Notes: generated from the letters alone by a model not told the origin. Shown: positions 1 through 7,994, counted from the stretch's first letter. The stretch: DNA of 10,772 nt from Ramicandelaber brevisporus (GCA_025201865.1 MU603150.1:7084-17855); one strand, 5' to 3'. Numbers and translations are program-made.

Positions 1-933
1 TCGTTCCCCGAGTACCGCACGGACGGCGGGCTGCACCTGTTCTCGGAGAGCTACGGCGGCAAGTACACGCCGGCGCTCGGCCATGTGATCCGCGCCGCCG
101 ACCTGGCGCGCAAGGTTGGCGAGGAGTACGGGTCGCCGCTGAAGCCGTTCAACCTGCGGTCGATTGGCATTGGCAACCCGATGGTGGATCCGCTTGTGCA
201 GAACCAGCACTACGGCCACTACGCGTGCCAGGGGCCGTATGGACCGATTCTGGAGCAGGCCGACTGCGACGAGATGGACCGCGCGGTGCCGCTGTGCACC
301 AAGCTGCTGCAGCTGTGCTACGACAACGAGACGACGCTCCGCTGCCTGCCGAGCATGTACTGCAACCGCATCCTGTCGCCGTTCGGCAAGAGCGGCCGCA
401 ACATCTACGACGTGCGCAAGCCGTGCGAGGGCGGCGGCGACGACCTGTGCTACCCGATCAACGGGCAGATCAAGGCGTATCTCGACCGGCCCGAGGTGCG
501 CGAGGAGCTTGGCGTCGAGGCCGAGTCGTACGTGGGCTGCAGCGAGCAGGTTGGGCTGAAGTTTGCGGCCAGCGGCGACCACGGCAAGCCGACCACCAAG
601 GACGTGGCGTATCTGCTGGAGAACGACGTCAAGGTGCTGGTGTATGTCGGCGACGCGGACTTTATCTGCAACTTTGAGGGTGTCGGCGCGTTTGCGCGGC
701 AGATGGAGTGGTCTGGCAAGGAGGGCTTCAACAGCGACAACAGCACCGGCAAGTGGTATGCGCCGTCGGCGGGCAACGCCACAGCGCCTGTCCGCCATGC
801 CGGCGATGTGCGGTCGTTCCAGAACCTGACGTTTGTCCGCATCTTCGAGGCCGGCCACATGGTGCCGTATGACCAACCCGAGGCGGCGCTCGACATGCTC
901 ACCCGCTGGCTCGACGACAAGCCGTTCTACTAG
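1..933 (+). CDS. Serine carboxypeptidase, carboxypeptidase Y type (peptidase S10), 5' end missing
   Basis: The frame is open from base 1 to the TAG at 931-933, giving the last 310 codons; the start and any signal/pro-peptide lie upstream. Seen: a nucleophile-elbow motif FSESYGGKY with Ser at 49-51, GDADFICN with Asp codons at 652-654 and 658-660 (by homology to yeast CPY the second is probably catalytic), and AGHMVPYDQP with His at 856-858. These make the S10 triad. The Cys-rich middle (CYDNET, MYCNRI, GRNIYDVRKPCEGG, LCYPI) matches the CPY branch closely. Four N-glycosylation sequons (NET, NST, NAT, NLT) fit a secretory or vacuolar enzyme. Known role: removal of C-terminal residues from peptides at acid pH. 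No membrane anchor is seen at the C-terminus. Odd points: the residue two before the catalytic Ser is Ser rather than the usual Gly, and almost every codon ends in G or C, unlike the neighbouring COG4. A paralogue rather than the main vacuolar CPY is possible, so no symbol is given. Confidence 0.93.
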   Translation, partial: SFPEYRTDGGLHLFSESYGGKYTPALGHVIRAADLARKVGEEYGSPLKPFNLRSIGIGNPMVDPLVQNQHYGHYACQGPYGPILEQADCDEMDRAVPLCTKLLQLCYDNETTLRCLPSMYCNRILSPFGKSGRNIYDVRKPCEGGGDDLCYPINGQIKAYLDRPEVREELGVEAESYVGCSEQVGLKFAASGDHGKPTTKDVAYLLENDVKVLVYVGDADFICNFEGVGAFARQMEWSGKEGFNSDNSTGKWYAPSAGNATAPVRHAGDVRSFQNLTFVRIFEAGHMVPYDQPEAALDMLTRWLDDKPFY

Positions 934-936
934 AGT

Positions 937-997
937 CGAGACGAGACGAGACGAGGCGACATGACACGACAAGAGCTCACTCTCACTCTCGCTCTCG
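937..997. repeat. Purine (CGAGA)n repeat followed by CTCACT/CTCGCT repeat in the 3' UTR
   Basis: Just after the carboxypeptidase stop, CGAGA is repeated three times and continues imperfectly (937-955). About 20 bases later comes a run of CTCACT, CTCACT, CTCGCT, CTCG (976-997). The two runs are partly complementary (GAG against CTC) and could fold as an imperfect stem in the transcript. No AATAAA is seen in this gap. Confidence 0.6.
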
Positions 998-1010
998 TTC
1001 TAATTGGGCA

Positions 1011-1057
1011 TCCTTTCCTTTCTTGCCTTCTTTCTTTCTGTCTTTCTTTCTTTCTTT
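1011..1057. repeat. CTTT-rich pyrimidine tract between convergent genes
   Basis: A 47-base stretch with only two purines (G at 1025 and 1040), mostly CTTT units. It lies between the stop codons of the carboxypeptidase (+) and COG4 (-), so it is CU-rich in one 3' UTR and GA-rich in the other. The gap between the two stop codons is only 168 bases, so the 3' ends may overlap or share processing signals. Confidence 0.6.
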
Positions 1058-1101
1058 ACTTCAAAGCAATATAACATTGTTAAGCACTCGCGCACACCGC
1101 C

Positions 1102-3474
1102 TTACTTCTTGGAGTCGAAGTCAGACCGGTTCTTGATCAGCATTTGGAGCTCGCTTGCAGTTACAGTCTTCTCGCCTTCGTCATGGCGTAGACCAGCATG
1201 GCCATATTCTTGTGGATCATACAGTGCGCGATATACGTCCAGCATATCAGCCTCTGACTCTGCGCTCAGCAATTGTGCCATTATCCCAATGCGATGGAAG
1301 ATTCGCTTAACATCTTGCTTTGCAATATCGCCGTGTACGACCGACAGGAAATAGCCTTGAACCGCGCGAACCTCCTTCTCTAACAACATTCCACCATACA
1401 TATCTGAGAAGTGATTTTTGAGCACATATTCCCATTCTGCAACCAACCAACCAGCTGAGCTCACTGTTACATAATCTATGTTGTAGTCGGTGAGCTTCTC
1501 GCTGAAGTTTGATATGTGTTGTGAGTATCCACCGATGATTGTAGTCACTCGTGGATTAGCGTGGCTGATTTGCTCGAATTCCTCTTCACCGATGACATAT
1601 CTTGTGCCATGCATAGCGCGTCTGAAGATATCTCTGACGGCTGGTCTAAATGCCTGGAGTGCAAAGTGTTCAGAGGCAGTGTGAAGTTGTTGCTGAGAGC
1701 GCTTCCAAACTGACTCCAAAGTGTCCACTGTTCTGCAGCCCAGTGCAGATAGTGAGTTATCATTTGCACCTGTGTGGTCAGTGTCTATATCTAGCCAAGT
1801 TTCTCTGATTATACTCTTTAGATCATTGATCAACTTGAGAATGTAATTGCCAGTGACATTCATGTTATTAAGCACCGTCATAAATATCATTTTCAGTTGC
1901 TCTTGAGAGTCAGGCTGATAACCATTTGAAGTGTATGTTTGGAAATGGGACAACAATGATGACTGTAGTATTTTACCAACGTATTGTGTCATTTGGTGCA
2001 GTACTTCTGAGTTCTGAAGCTGAACTGTTCTATGCAACGCTCTCTGAATGACATAAAATACATCTTCAACCACGCTGGATATACGCGTGTCGTTATCCTG
2101 ACTGTCCATACGCACTGCTCTTTCAACTGCCGATCGAATGCAGAATCTCTCCAACGTTAAATAGCACTCTGTTAGCCAGTTTTGCTGCTTTCCCAATAAC
2201 CCACCATCTTTCAGCAGTCCAGTGTCAGTATCAATCTCAGATGTTTGTGCCACAACTGTCTTTTCAGCATTTTCAACCAGGTGCTTATGTTCATATTCAG
2301 CAGGTGTGAGCAATGCTTTTCTCTGTTCATTATTTTTCAATGAGTCAATCTCAGGCAATGCGCGTGACTTTATGAATCTCTGGAAGCCAGTGATTAACTG
2401 TATCACTGAGGCTACATTTTGTAGAATATTAACCAAGGCTCGAGGATCGATTACGGCAGCAGCTCTAGCATCCACACTGTGGCTATTGGCCAAAGTAGGA
2501 TATCTCTGCAGTTCATTTTCGAACGCCTGCACTTCATCCACATGTCTTTGCAATTTAATATCATCAATAAAGTTATCCACTATTCTAAATCCTCTAAATT
2601 CACCTTCTCTTTCTAATCTTTGAATTATTCTAATTATCTTACCATTTCCATAGTATCGCTCTACAATTGACATTTGGCTGTCTACTACTGATGCTGTCAT
2701 CTCAAATAAATTGGCCAACTTACGCACTGTTATATTGCTAGCCTCATTCTGATTACCACTGACATTACCAGGATTACTACTATTACTGCTACTATTGTTA
2801 TTGGCAGCCAGCTGGAGTGCTTCTACTAGATTATTGGACAGGAACTTGGCATATCTGTCCAATCCATTGATTTCTGCACCCAATAATGGGAATAATTTCA
2901 CACATCTGCTAATGTCGCGCGTATTGTTACTGCTTCTTGATAAGTCAAATAACGATGTCACTGATTCAAGTAATTTGGCACATGCACTCTCCAACACACT
3001 TCGTGGAGATGCAGTGCTGGGCTGCACAAACTTCACAAACGGACTGTCGAGCGCGCTACTATCCTTTATCAGATATTTGTAAATGATATTCGCCGCAACT
3101 TCATAATTGTTATTAGACATTGCAATCTGAAGCTGGCTCAAGTTTTCTTGCAAAGTGAATGCATTCTGAGTATCTGACACTGCCTCCAACACTAGCTGCT
3201 GCTCCTGGTCTAGTTCTCTAACCTTTGCACTGATTGACTCTGCTATATCCGCAGTGTTATCAACCAGTGTGCACAATTGGCGCGTCTGGCTTTCGAGTTC
3301 ACTCAGCCGCGGTCGAACTGTGCTCAGTGCGGTCATCCGAGCTTCTGTTGCTGAGCGAGATGCAACAAGCTCATCAAGCTCAGAATCAAGCTGGGCTTCG
3401 CGCTGTTCAAGCCAGGCCAGAGCCGACTCGATCTCTGCAAGCGAACACAGATTGGGCAACGTGTCAAGCTCCAT
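1102..3474 (-). CDS. COG4: Conserved oligomeric Golgi (COG) complex subunit 4
   Basis: The protein is 790 residues, close to the human protein (785 as I recall). I chose the ATG at 3474 (MELDTLPN, A at -3, G at +4); the open frame upstream begins with GTG and encodes a hydrophobic stretch typical of translated T-rich UTR. Residues about 10-120 are heptad-like and fit the N-terminal coiled coil used in COG assembly. Family-typical segments follow: KLFPLLG (193-199), YYGNGKI (274-280), VVEDVFYVI (468-476), GEEEFEQ (629-635), LEKEVRAVQGYF (698-709) and a C-terminus ending NRSDFDSKK. An Asn/Ser/Gly-rich insertion (about 225-247) replaces a loop. Known role: COG4 is in lobe A of the eight-subunit tether that captures vesicles for retrograde intra-Golgi transport and binds SNAREs and SM proteins, keeping glycosyltransferases in place. 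Arg703 in KEVR appears to align with the human Arg729 studied in disease, from my memory of the family. No intron is needed. Confidence 0.93.
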   Translation of the reverse strand: MELDTLPNLCSLAEIESALAWLEQREAQLDSELDELVASRSATEARMTALSTVRPRLSELESQTRQLCTLVDNTADIAESISAKVRELDQEQQLVLEAVSDTQNAFTLQENLSQLQIAMSNNNYEVAANIIYKYLIKDSSALDSPFVKFVQPSTASPRSVLESACAKLLESVTSLFDLSRSSNNTRDISRCVKLFPLLGAEINGLDRYAKFLSNNLVEALQLAANNNSSSNSSNPGNVSGNQNEASNITVRKLANLFEMTASVVDSQMSIVERYYGNGKIIRIIQRLEREGEFRGFRIVDNFIDDIKLQRHVDEVQAFENELQRYPTLANSHSVDARAAAVIDPRALVNILQNVASVIQLITGFQRFIKSRALPEIDSLKNNEQRKALLTPAEYEHKHLVENAEKTVVAQTSEIDTDTGLLKDGGLLGKQQNWLTECYLTLERFCIRSAVERAVRMDSQDNDTRISSVVEDVFYVIQRALHRTVQLQNSEVLHQMTQYVGKILQSSLLSHFQTYTSNGYQPDSQEQLKMIFMTVLNNMNVTGNYILKLINDLKSIIRETWLDIDTDHTGANDNSLSALGCRTVDTLESVWKRSQQQLHTASEHFALQAFRPAVRDIFRRAMHGTRYVIGEEEFEQISHANPRVTTIIGGYSQHISNFSEKLTDYNIDYVTVSSAGWLVAEWEYVLKNHFSDMYGGMLLEKEVRAVQGYFLSVVHGDIAKQDVKRIFHRIGIMAQLLSAESEADMLDVYRALYDPQEYGHAGLRHDEGEKTVTASELQMLIKNRSDFDSKK

Positions 3475-3791
3475 TCTGTTCTCTTCTCTTCTCTTCTGTT
3501 CGAAAATAAAAAACAAAAACAAAAAATAATGAATAGCACGGCGGAGAGTAAGCAGAGTAGAGGATGCATTCAAACTAGTAAGAGGTGGTGGAAGAAGAGG
3601 GCAATGGCTGCGCACGACTGATTCTGTTGATTATTATTGATAGAATGCTAATCCTACTGTGTAACACTTTCAGATACGCATACTTCTAGTGTACGCTTAG
3701 TTCAATGTAAGCATTGAGCATAAAGTTAAAAAGAAGTTTCAAAAAGAGAGCTAAAGAGTTAAAGCGAAAAGGGAAAAGGGCAAGGAAAAGG
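3475..3791 (-). promoter_or_regulatory. COG4 upstream region plus 3' UTR of the WD40 gene
   Basis: This 317-base gap separates two genes on the minus strand. Next to the COG4 ATG, 3475-3500 holds TTCTC units (AGAGA in the mRNA sense), then an A-rich stretch at 3504-3530 (T-rich in the transcribed sense), a common look for fungal core promoters and leaders. The part next to the WD40 stop (3713-3791) is purine-rich on + and hence a C/U-rich 3' UTR. A 6-bp perfect stem with a 4-base loop (TCAATG, TAAG, CATTGA) lies at 3702-3717. AATAATAATC-like sequence on the minus strand near 3633-3645 might serve as a weak poly(A) signal. I see no RNA gene or convincing ORF. Confidence 0.45.
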
Positions 3792-5852
3792 TTACTGTTT
3801 GTTAGGACGAGTCCATACTTTAACTTTACCTTTACGACAGACAGTGTACAGGGCATCTTCATGGAAAATGATCTGATTGATTGGAGCTTCATGAGCCTGC
3901 ACAATCATTACAGGAGGAAGAGTAGCCACATCTTTGATTGGCAAGATAGGATGTACACGGGGTCCATTGATGGCCAATTTCTGCAGTGTCTCTAAATTAG
4001 TGTTGCCACCACCACTAACATTGTGAACCAAGCTGGTTGTGGATGATGACTTGAGCTCTGAATTGCTAAATGTCGATATCTTGCTGTGGGACTGATGAGA
4101 GCCCACTACCGATAGATTAACTCTGCTTGTGCGTCTTTTGTGAAGCGTTGATTTGGGGCGATGCAAAGTCTGATCCGAGAAATCCCAGAATAAAACCCTG
4201 GAGTCATCGCCAACACTTGCAAATCTGTAGTTTTTATCATCGCAGTTGTAAGGATCAAAACAAACACTGCTGACCCAAGATTGGTGGCCTTCACATCGAG
4301 CTACGATTTTGCGTGAATTAAAGTCCCAGATAGTGACCAAGTCATCCTGGCCGCCGGTCAAAATGTATCTGCCGTCATGGCTCCACGTTACACACAACAA
4401 TCCTCCAAAGTACGACTGGAATGCATCGATTATAACTTCATTCTCGTAATCGATAACACGCAGTATTCCATCCAAGCTAACCATTGCTATGTATCTGTGA
4501 TCTGGCGAGAATTCAAACGCTGTGATTGGTTTACGCGATACTTGCCAATGCGACACTGGGTTATACTTGGATCTAGTTGATCGAGTGATAGTCATTGGTA
4601 GCACATCCGGCACTATACGTTTATTGCTGCTGCTGCTGCTGACATTTGTATTGACATTGGAGAGCAATGCTGGAGAGCTATTATCAGTCGATGGAGGCTG
4701 AATTGCGGGTTGGAAGTTTGGACTGTCATCTCTATTTTTGTCAAACAACATTACGCTACCATCCTGATGCGAAGCCAAAAACAATGAATCCGATCCTGGA
4801 ATCCATTTAATATGAGTAACTGGCGATTGATTGATAACTCCCATTTTATTGAATCTGTTGTACTTGTACCCAATAGTGTCTAATATTAAGTAATCACCCG
4901 TTGTAAATCCACTAATAATATCTATATGGTTGTGCGAGCGTGTCAAATAATTGATATCGTGGCACGTTGGATACGATCTATTGAAGCCCACTCTACTAAC
5001 TAATTCTCCATAGTCTGACTTAATCTCTCCCATCATCATTGCTCTTCCATAGTTAAATATTACATACGTCTCACTATTACCGTTAACATTAGCATTAGCA
5101 TTAGCATTAGCATTACTGTTGTTACTGCTATTGTTATTATTATTATTGGCGTTGTTGGTGCCATTTGATGATGGCTGTGGCAATGAATTACCACTGTTCA
5201 TACTCATGAAATGGGCTACAAAACTTGACTGCGTCTTGATAACATTCGACTTCATGACTCTACCATCATTTCCTCCATCATTGCTTCCTCCTCCACTGCC
5301 ACCGACTCCGCCTGGTGCTCCGCTATTCACATTACTCGATGCTGCGTTGGAGCTACTGCTGTTGCTATTGCTACTATTACCAAGGCCAGAGAGCGACAGT
5401 ATGGTTCTCCCACCGCCCACCAACATTCCGGTCAGCGACAGGTCGGAATTTGGCGATGTAGCACCAGCTGAATCTGCATTGTATCCAGGTGGCTGATCGG
5501 CGGAATCGCCCGGTCCTCTATTGGCACTGTTTGCACCGCCGAGATACTCATGGTGCTTTATGGTAACCACCGATATCTTCGAATTGAACGCAGCTAGCGG
5601 GATGGATGACACTGTGGCTCCAGCTGGGAGTGCGTTCAAGCTGGTATTGGGACCTGCTGATATGATGGCCTGGCTGACACCGGTGGACACCACCTGAGAT
5701 GCCGTGGTATCGTCAAGTGACAAGACTGCGCGCAGCTGGTATTTGCCCTCGGCTGCCGGCAGCTCAGTGACTGCAGGCCGAGCGCTTCCCCAAGTGGACT
5801 CGTACTGAGGAAGAATTGACTCGAGCTTCACTGCGGCTAACTGGCTGCTCAT
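3792..5852 (-). CDS. creC: CreC/WDR20-family WD40 protein, predicted cofactor of a CreB/USP12-46 type deubiquitinase
   Basis: The 686-residue protein starts at ATG 5852 and stops at TAA 3792-3794. Residues 262-375 match the most conserved part of the CreC/WDR20 family: FNYGRA, RSYPTCHDIN, ISGFTTGDYLILD, YNRFNKMGVINQSPVTHIKWIPGS. WD repeats follow at about 345-376, 443-474, 485-523 (GGQDDLVTIWDF), 526-567 (FASVGDDSRVLFWDF, then LHRPK) and 658-683 (VKVWTRP). The N-terminus (EGKYQLRAVLSLDD, 35-48) fits the start of family members. Between lie Ser/Asn and Gly-rich stretches (155-198) and Asn runs (215-261). Known: in Aspergillus CreC forms a complex with the ubiquitin protease CreB and acts in carbon catabolite repression; animal WDR20 activates USP12 and USP46. 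The symbol is by family; carbon repression in this organism is inference. It is divergent from the SR-protein gene. Confidence 0.88.
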   Translation of the reverse strand: MSSQLAAVKLESILPQYESTWGSARPAVTELPAAEGKYQLRAVLSLDDTTASQVVSTGVSQAIISAGPNTSLNALPAGATVSSIPLAAFNSKISVVTIKHHEYLGGANSANRGPGDSADQPPGYNADSAGATSPNSDLSLTGMLVGGGRTILSLSGLGNSSNSNSSSSNAASSNVNSGAPGGVGGSGGGSNDGGNDGRVMKSNVIKTQSSFVAHFMSMNSGNSLPQPSSNGTNNANNNNNNSSNNSNANANANANVNGNSETYVIFNYGRAMMMGEIKSDYGELVSRVGFNRSYPTCHDINYLTRSHNHIDIISGFTTGDYLILDTIGYKYNRFNKMGVINQSPVTHIKWIPGSDSLFLASHQDGSVMLFDKNRDDSPNFQPAIQPPSTDNSSPALLSNVNTNVSSSSSNKRIVPDVLPMTITRSTRSKYNPVSHWQVSRKPITAFEFSPDHRYIAMVSLDGILRVIDYENEVIIDAFQSYFGGLLCVTWSHDGRYILTGGQDDLVTIWDFNSRKIVARCEGHQSWVSSVCFDPYNCDDKNYRFASVGDDSRVLFWDFSDQTLHRPKSTLHKRRTSRVNLSVVGSHQSHSKISTFSNSELKSSSTTSLVHNVSGGGNTNLETLQKLAINGPRVHPILPIKDVATLPPVMIVQAHEAPINQIIFHEDALYTVCRKGKVKVWTRPNKQ
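5085..5158 (-). repeat. Hexamer and trinucleotide repeats coding Asn/Ala runs in the WD40 gene
   Basis: AGCATT is repeated four times at 5091-5114, preceded by one AACATT copy; on the coding (minus) strand this reads Asn-Ala repeats. Next to it (5131-5158) ATT and GTT triplets encode an Asn run. The tract is in frame and lies before the first conserved block, so length changes should be tolerated. Confidence 0.75.
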
Positions 5853-6383
5853 CTCTCTTCTTCTGTCGTGTGGTGTGCGCTTTGTGATTTACTGTGTGTG
5901 TGTGTGTGTGTGGAGAGAGGAGCACAAAATAAAAAGAGAGTTTGGCTTGAGCGAGCGAGCAAGCAAGCAAGACACAGAGAGAGAGGGGGAAAGTAGTGCG
6001 AAGAAAAGAATGTCCGCTTTGCTGCCAAGCCAAATAAAACGCATTGACAGCAGCAACAACAACACCTGATTGCGATCGGAGGCATTCATTGGAAAGAATG
6101 GGGCAAGTTGGTGTAAACATTGGATGTGTACCCTAGCCGTCTCTCATGGCACATCTCGAACGTCATGACATGCATTCGCTGTGTTGATGACGATGACGAC
6201 GATGACGACGAGCAAACACACACATGTTAGGACACCTCAAACCATGTGTGACCTCTTTGTGTTATCAATTCCCGCTGTTGTTGCTGTTATTATTGCTTTT
6301 TTCATCCCAAATAAATTCCTTCCCTGTTCTGTTCCTCTTCTCTTTTTTTCTTCTTCTTTCGATTGTTTTGAACGTTTGCAATA
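5853..6383. promoter_or_regulatory. Divergent promoter region between the WD40 and SR-protein genes
   Basis: These 531 bases separate two divergent start codons. Seen: a GA-rich leader on the WD40 side; (TG)10; GAGCGAGC/AAGC tetramers at 5949-5970; two ATTGG pentamers (CCAAT on minus) at 6088-6092 and 6119-6123; GTAAACA at 6113-6119, a forkhead-type core overlapping the second box; the 8-bp palindrome GTCATGAC at 6162-6169; and GATGAC/GACGAC repeats at 6187-6211. On the SR-protein side, a T/C-rich tract (about 6295-6370) precedes the ATG. No TATA box is clear. The motif assignments are pattern matches only. Confidence 0.5.
5893..5912. repeat. (TG)10 microsatellite
   Basis: Ten uninterrupted TG dinucleotides, about 40 bases upstream of the WD40 gene start, followed directly by GAGAGA. 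Alternating TG can adopt Z-DNA and is often length-polymorphic. Confidence 0.9.
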
Positions 6384-6384
6384 A
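6187..6384 (+). other. Possible upstream ORF ending on the SR-protein start codon
   Basis: An ATG-started frame (further in-frame ATGs at 6193, 6202 and 6244; the last has A at -3) runs to a TAA at 6382-6384 that shares its final A with the SR-protein ATG at 6384 (TAATG). It codes 65 residues, with a hydrophobic middle (LSIPAVVAVIIAFFI). It may simply be leader or promoter sequence; whether it is transcribed is unknown. Confidence 0.2.
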
Positions 6385-7949
6385 TGGCCGGAGACCATAA
6401 TCAGAGCCCGATCGTGCCTTCTGAGCCGCTGTCCTTCATGTCTGGCGGCCGCCGCAAGTCTGCCCGCAATGGCTCAAGCTCAAGCACCAGCCGCAGCGCT
6501 CAGCACAAGCAGCAGAAACGCAGCAGCTCCGAGTTTGATTCTGCTGCTGCTGCTGCTGTTGCTCCCCAGGACGATCAAGCCGACAATGATGCCCTGAGCC
6601 TGAGCGACCGCGATGGAGCCTATCCTGCAAGCGGCCATGACGAAATGGACGACGATCGTGATCAGTTCCGCCGTCGTCAGCTCAGTGGCAGCCGCAGCCG
6701 CAGTCCAGGCCGCAGTCTTTCACCAGGCCGCAACGCCAGCCAAGACCGCCTTAGCGCCGCCAGCCGCAGTCCTGGTCGCCGTGATGAGCATTCATATGAC
6801 AGCCGCAATGGCCGCCGTGGTGAATACGATGAGGATGGCTCAATCCATGAAGATGAAGATGGCGCTGCTGCTGATGAAGGCACGCCATCAAGTGAGCGCA
6901 GTCGCGAACCAGGCAGTGGCGAGCGCCATGGCGACCGCCGTGGTGGTGGTTCTTCGCGCTACACCAGTGACGGCTCTGGTCTCCCAAGAAAACACCAAGG
7001 CCAGCCCCAGCCAGAACCATGCAACGTCCTTGGTGTATTCAACATGAGTCTGTATACACTTGACAAAGACATTTTCAAGATGTTCGAGCCATTCGCCATT
7101 CCAACCAGCATCAACATCATTCGTGATCCTGTCACTGGCCGCTCTCGCCGCTATGCATTCGTGACCTTTGCCAGCGTTGAAGACGCCACTCGTGCTCGCA
7201 ACGGAACCCAGCAGGCAACGCTGCATGAACGCATAATGCGCGTGGACTACTCATGGACTCTGAACGCAGCGCCAGCAAACCGCAGTCAAGCTCCGCAGCA
7301 TGCCGGCCCTCGCCCTCGCTATCCACAAGCACAGGGTCCGCCGTACTACGGTGGCTATGGTGGCCGCGGCCCATACCGCTCAGACTGGGGACCTCCACCT
7401 CCCCGTGGCTACGGCCCACCTCCTCCACGCGGTGGTGACCGATTTGGCCGCCACCAATCTGATTTTGACACTCGTCGCTATCATGATCACGGTCGTCGCG
7501 AGGGTTACGACCCTTATGGACCGCCACAGTCAGGTCGCCGTTATGATGCCGATCCAATGCGCATGCAGCCATTTGGCTCTCGTCCAACCGGCGGGCCTTC
7601 TCGCTCCCGTTCTCGCTCTCCAAATCGCAGTACCCCGCATGCTGATGGTCGTCTGCATGGTCGTGAAGGATACTCCGACAACCGCCACCGCAGTCATCAT
7701 GATGCTCCAGCTCACTCATCTTACGATAATCGCCACCGCAACGAAGGATACCGCGGCGATCGTGAATACCGCGACTCTCGTGGTTCATCAGGCCGTAACG
7801 GCAGTGGTCGCCCACATTCCCCAGCTTACGATCCAGCCATGCAGCGCGATCGTACATCCGGCAGCGGCAGTGGACGCCATCACAGCAGTGGCTCCTATCA
7901 ACCTCAGTCTGGTCCAGAAGAAGAAATGTCCACCAGTACCCGCTACTAA
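6384..7949 (+). CDS. Tra2-like SR protein: RRM flanked by RS-rich regions, predicted splicing regulator
   Basis: The 521-residue protein starts at an ATG in good context (A at -3, G at +4) and stops at TAA 7947-7949. One RNA recognition motif spans about 213-291: RNP2 is VLGVFNMS (215-222) and RNP1 is RSRRYAFVTF (253-262). LGVFxxSxYT at the start of the RRM and IMRVDYS at its end are typical of Transformer-2. The N-terminal 200 residues are low complexity with Ser/Arg pairs (SGSRSRSPGRSLSPGR, 101-116), a short Ala run (54-58) and an acidic patch (about 147-165). After the RRM come a Tyr/Gly/Pro-rich linker (320-350) and a second RS stretch (RSRSRSPNRS, 407-416). RS1-RRM-RS2 is the Tra2 order. 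Known role: Tra2 proteins bind exonic enhancers and recruit splicing factors in the nucleus. If the genome is intron-poor, other roles in mRNA handling are possible. RNP1 has Arg where Gly is usual. Confidence 0.85.
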   Translation: MAGDHNQSPIVPSEPLSFMSGGRRKSARNGSSSSTSRSAQHKQQKRSSSEFDSAAAAAVAPQDDQADNDALSLSDRDGAYPASGHDEMDDDRDQFRRRQLSGSRSRSPGRSLSPGRNASQDRLSAASRSPGRRDEHSYDSRNGRRGEYDEDGSIHEDEDGAAADEGTPSSERSREPGSGERHGDRRGGGSSRYTSDGSGLPRKHQGQPQPEPCNVLGVFNMSLYTLDKDIFKMFEPFAIPTSINIIRDPVTGRSRRYAFVTFASVEDATRARNGTQQATLHERIMRVDYSWTLNAAPANRSQAPQHAGPRPRYPQAQGPPYYGGYGGRGPYRSDWGPPPPRGYGPPPPRGGDRFGRHQSDFDTRRYHDHGRREGYDPYGPPQSGRRYDADPMRMQPFGSRPTGGPSRSRSRSPNRSTPHADGRLHGREGYSDNRHRSHHDAPAHSSYDNRHRNEGYRGDREYRDSRGSSGRNGSGRPHSPAYDPAMQRDRTSGSGSGRHHSSGSYQPQSGPEEEMSTSTRY

Positions 7950-7952
7950 GTC

Positions 7953-7994
7953 ATCCACATCCACTTCAACATCCACTTCCACATCCACTTCAAA
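7953..7994 (+). repeat. ATCCAC/TTCAAC hexamer array A in the SR-protein 3' UTR
   Basis: Seven consecutive hexamers of the type ATCCAC, TTCAAC and TTCCAC begin three bases after the stop codon. The array reads as Ser-Thr repeats in another frame but lies outside the gene. Confidence 0.75.

Noticed and set aside
450-920. 156-codon minus-strand frame opposite the carboxypeptidase
   Set aside because: The plus frame carries conserved Asp and His motifs; the minus frame is an effect of high GC at third positions.
3475-3615. N-terminal extension of COG4 by 47 codons from position 3615
   Set aside because: The extension starts with GTG, encodes Leu/Phe-rich sequence from a T-rich leader, and the ATG at 3474 has good context and gives the family's usual length.
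3702-3717. Hairpin in the WD40 gene 3' UTR as a regulatory element
   Set aside because: A six-base-pair stem is common by chance and no further structure surrounds it.
5119-5496. Leu/Pro-rich plus-strand frame opposite the WD40 gene
   Set aside because: It is the reverse of Asn/Ser/Gly repeats in the real gene.
7132-7857. 241-codon minus-strand frame opposite the SR-protein gene
   Set aside because: No recognisable domain, while the plus strand has a clear RRM in this interval.
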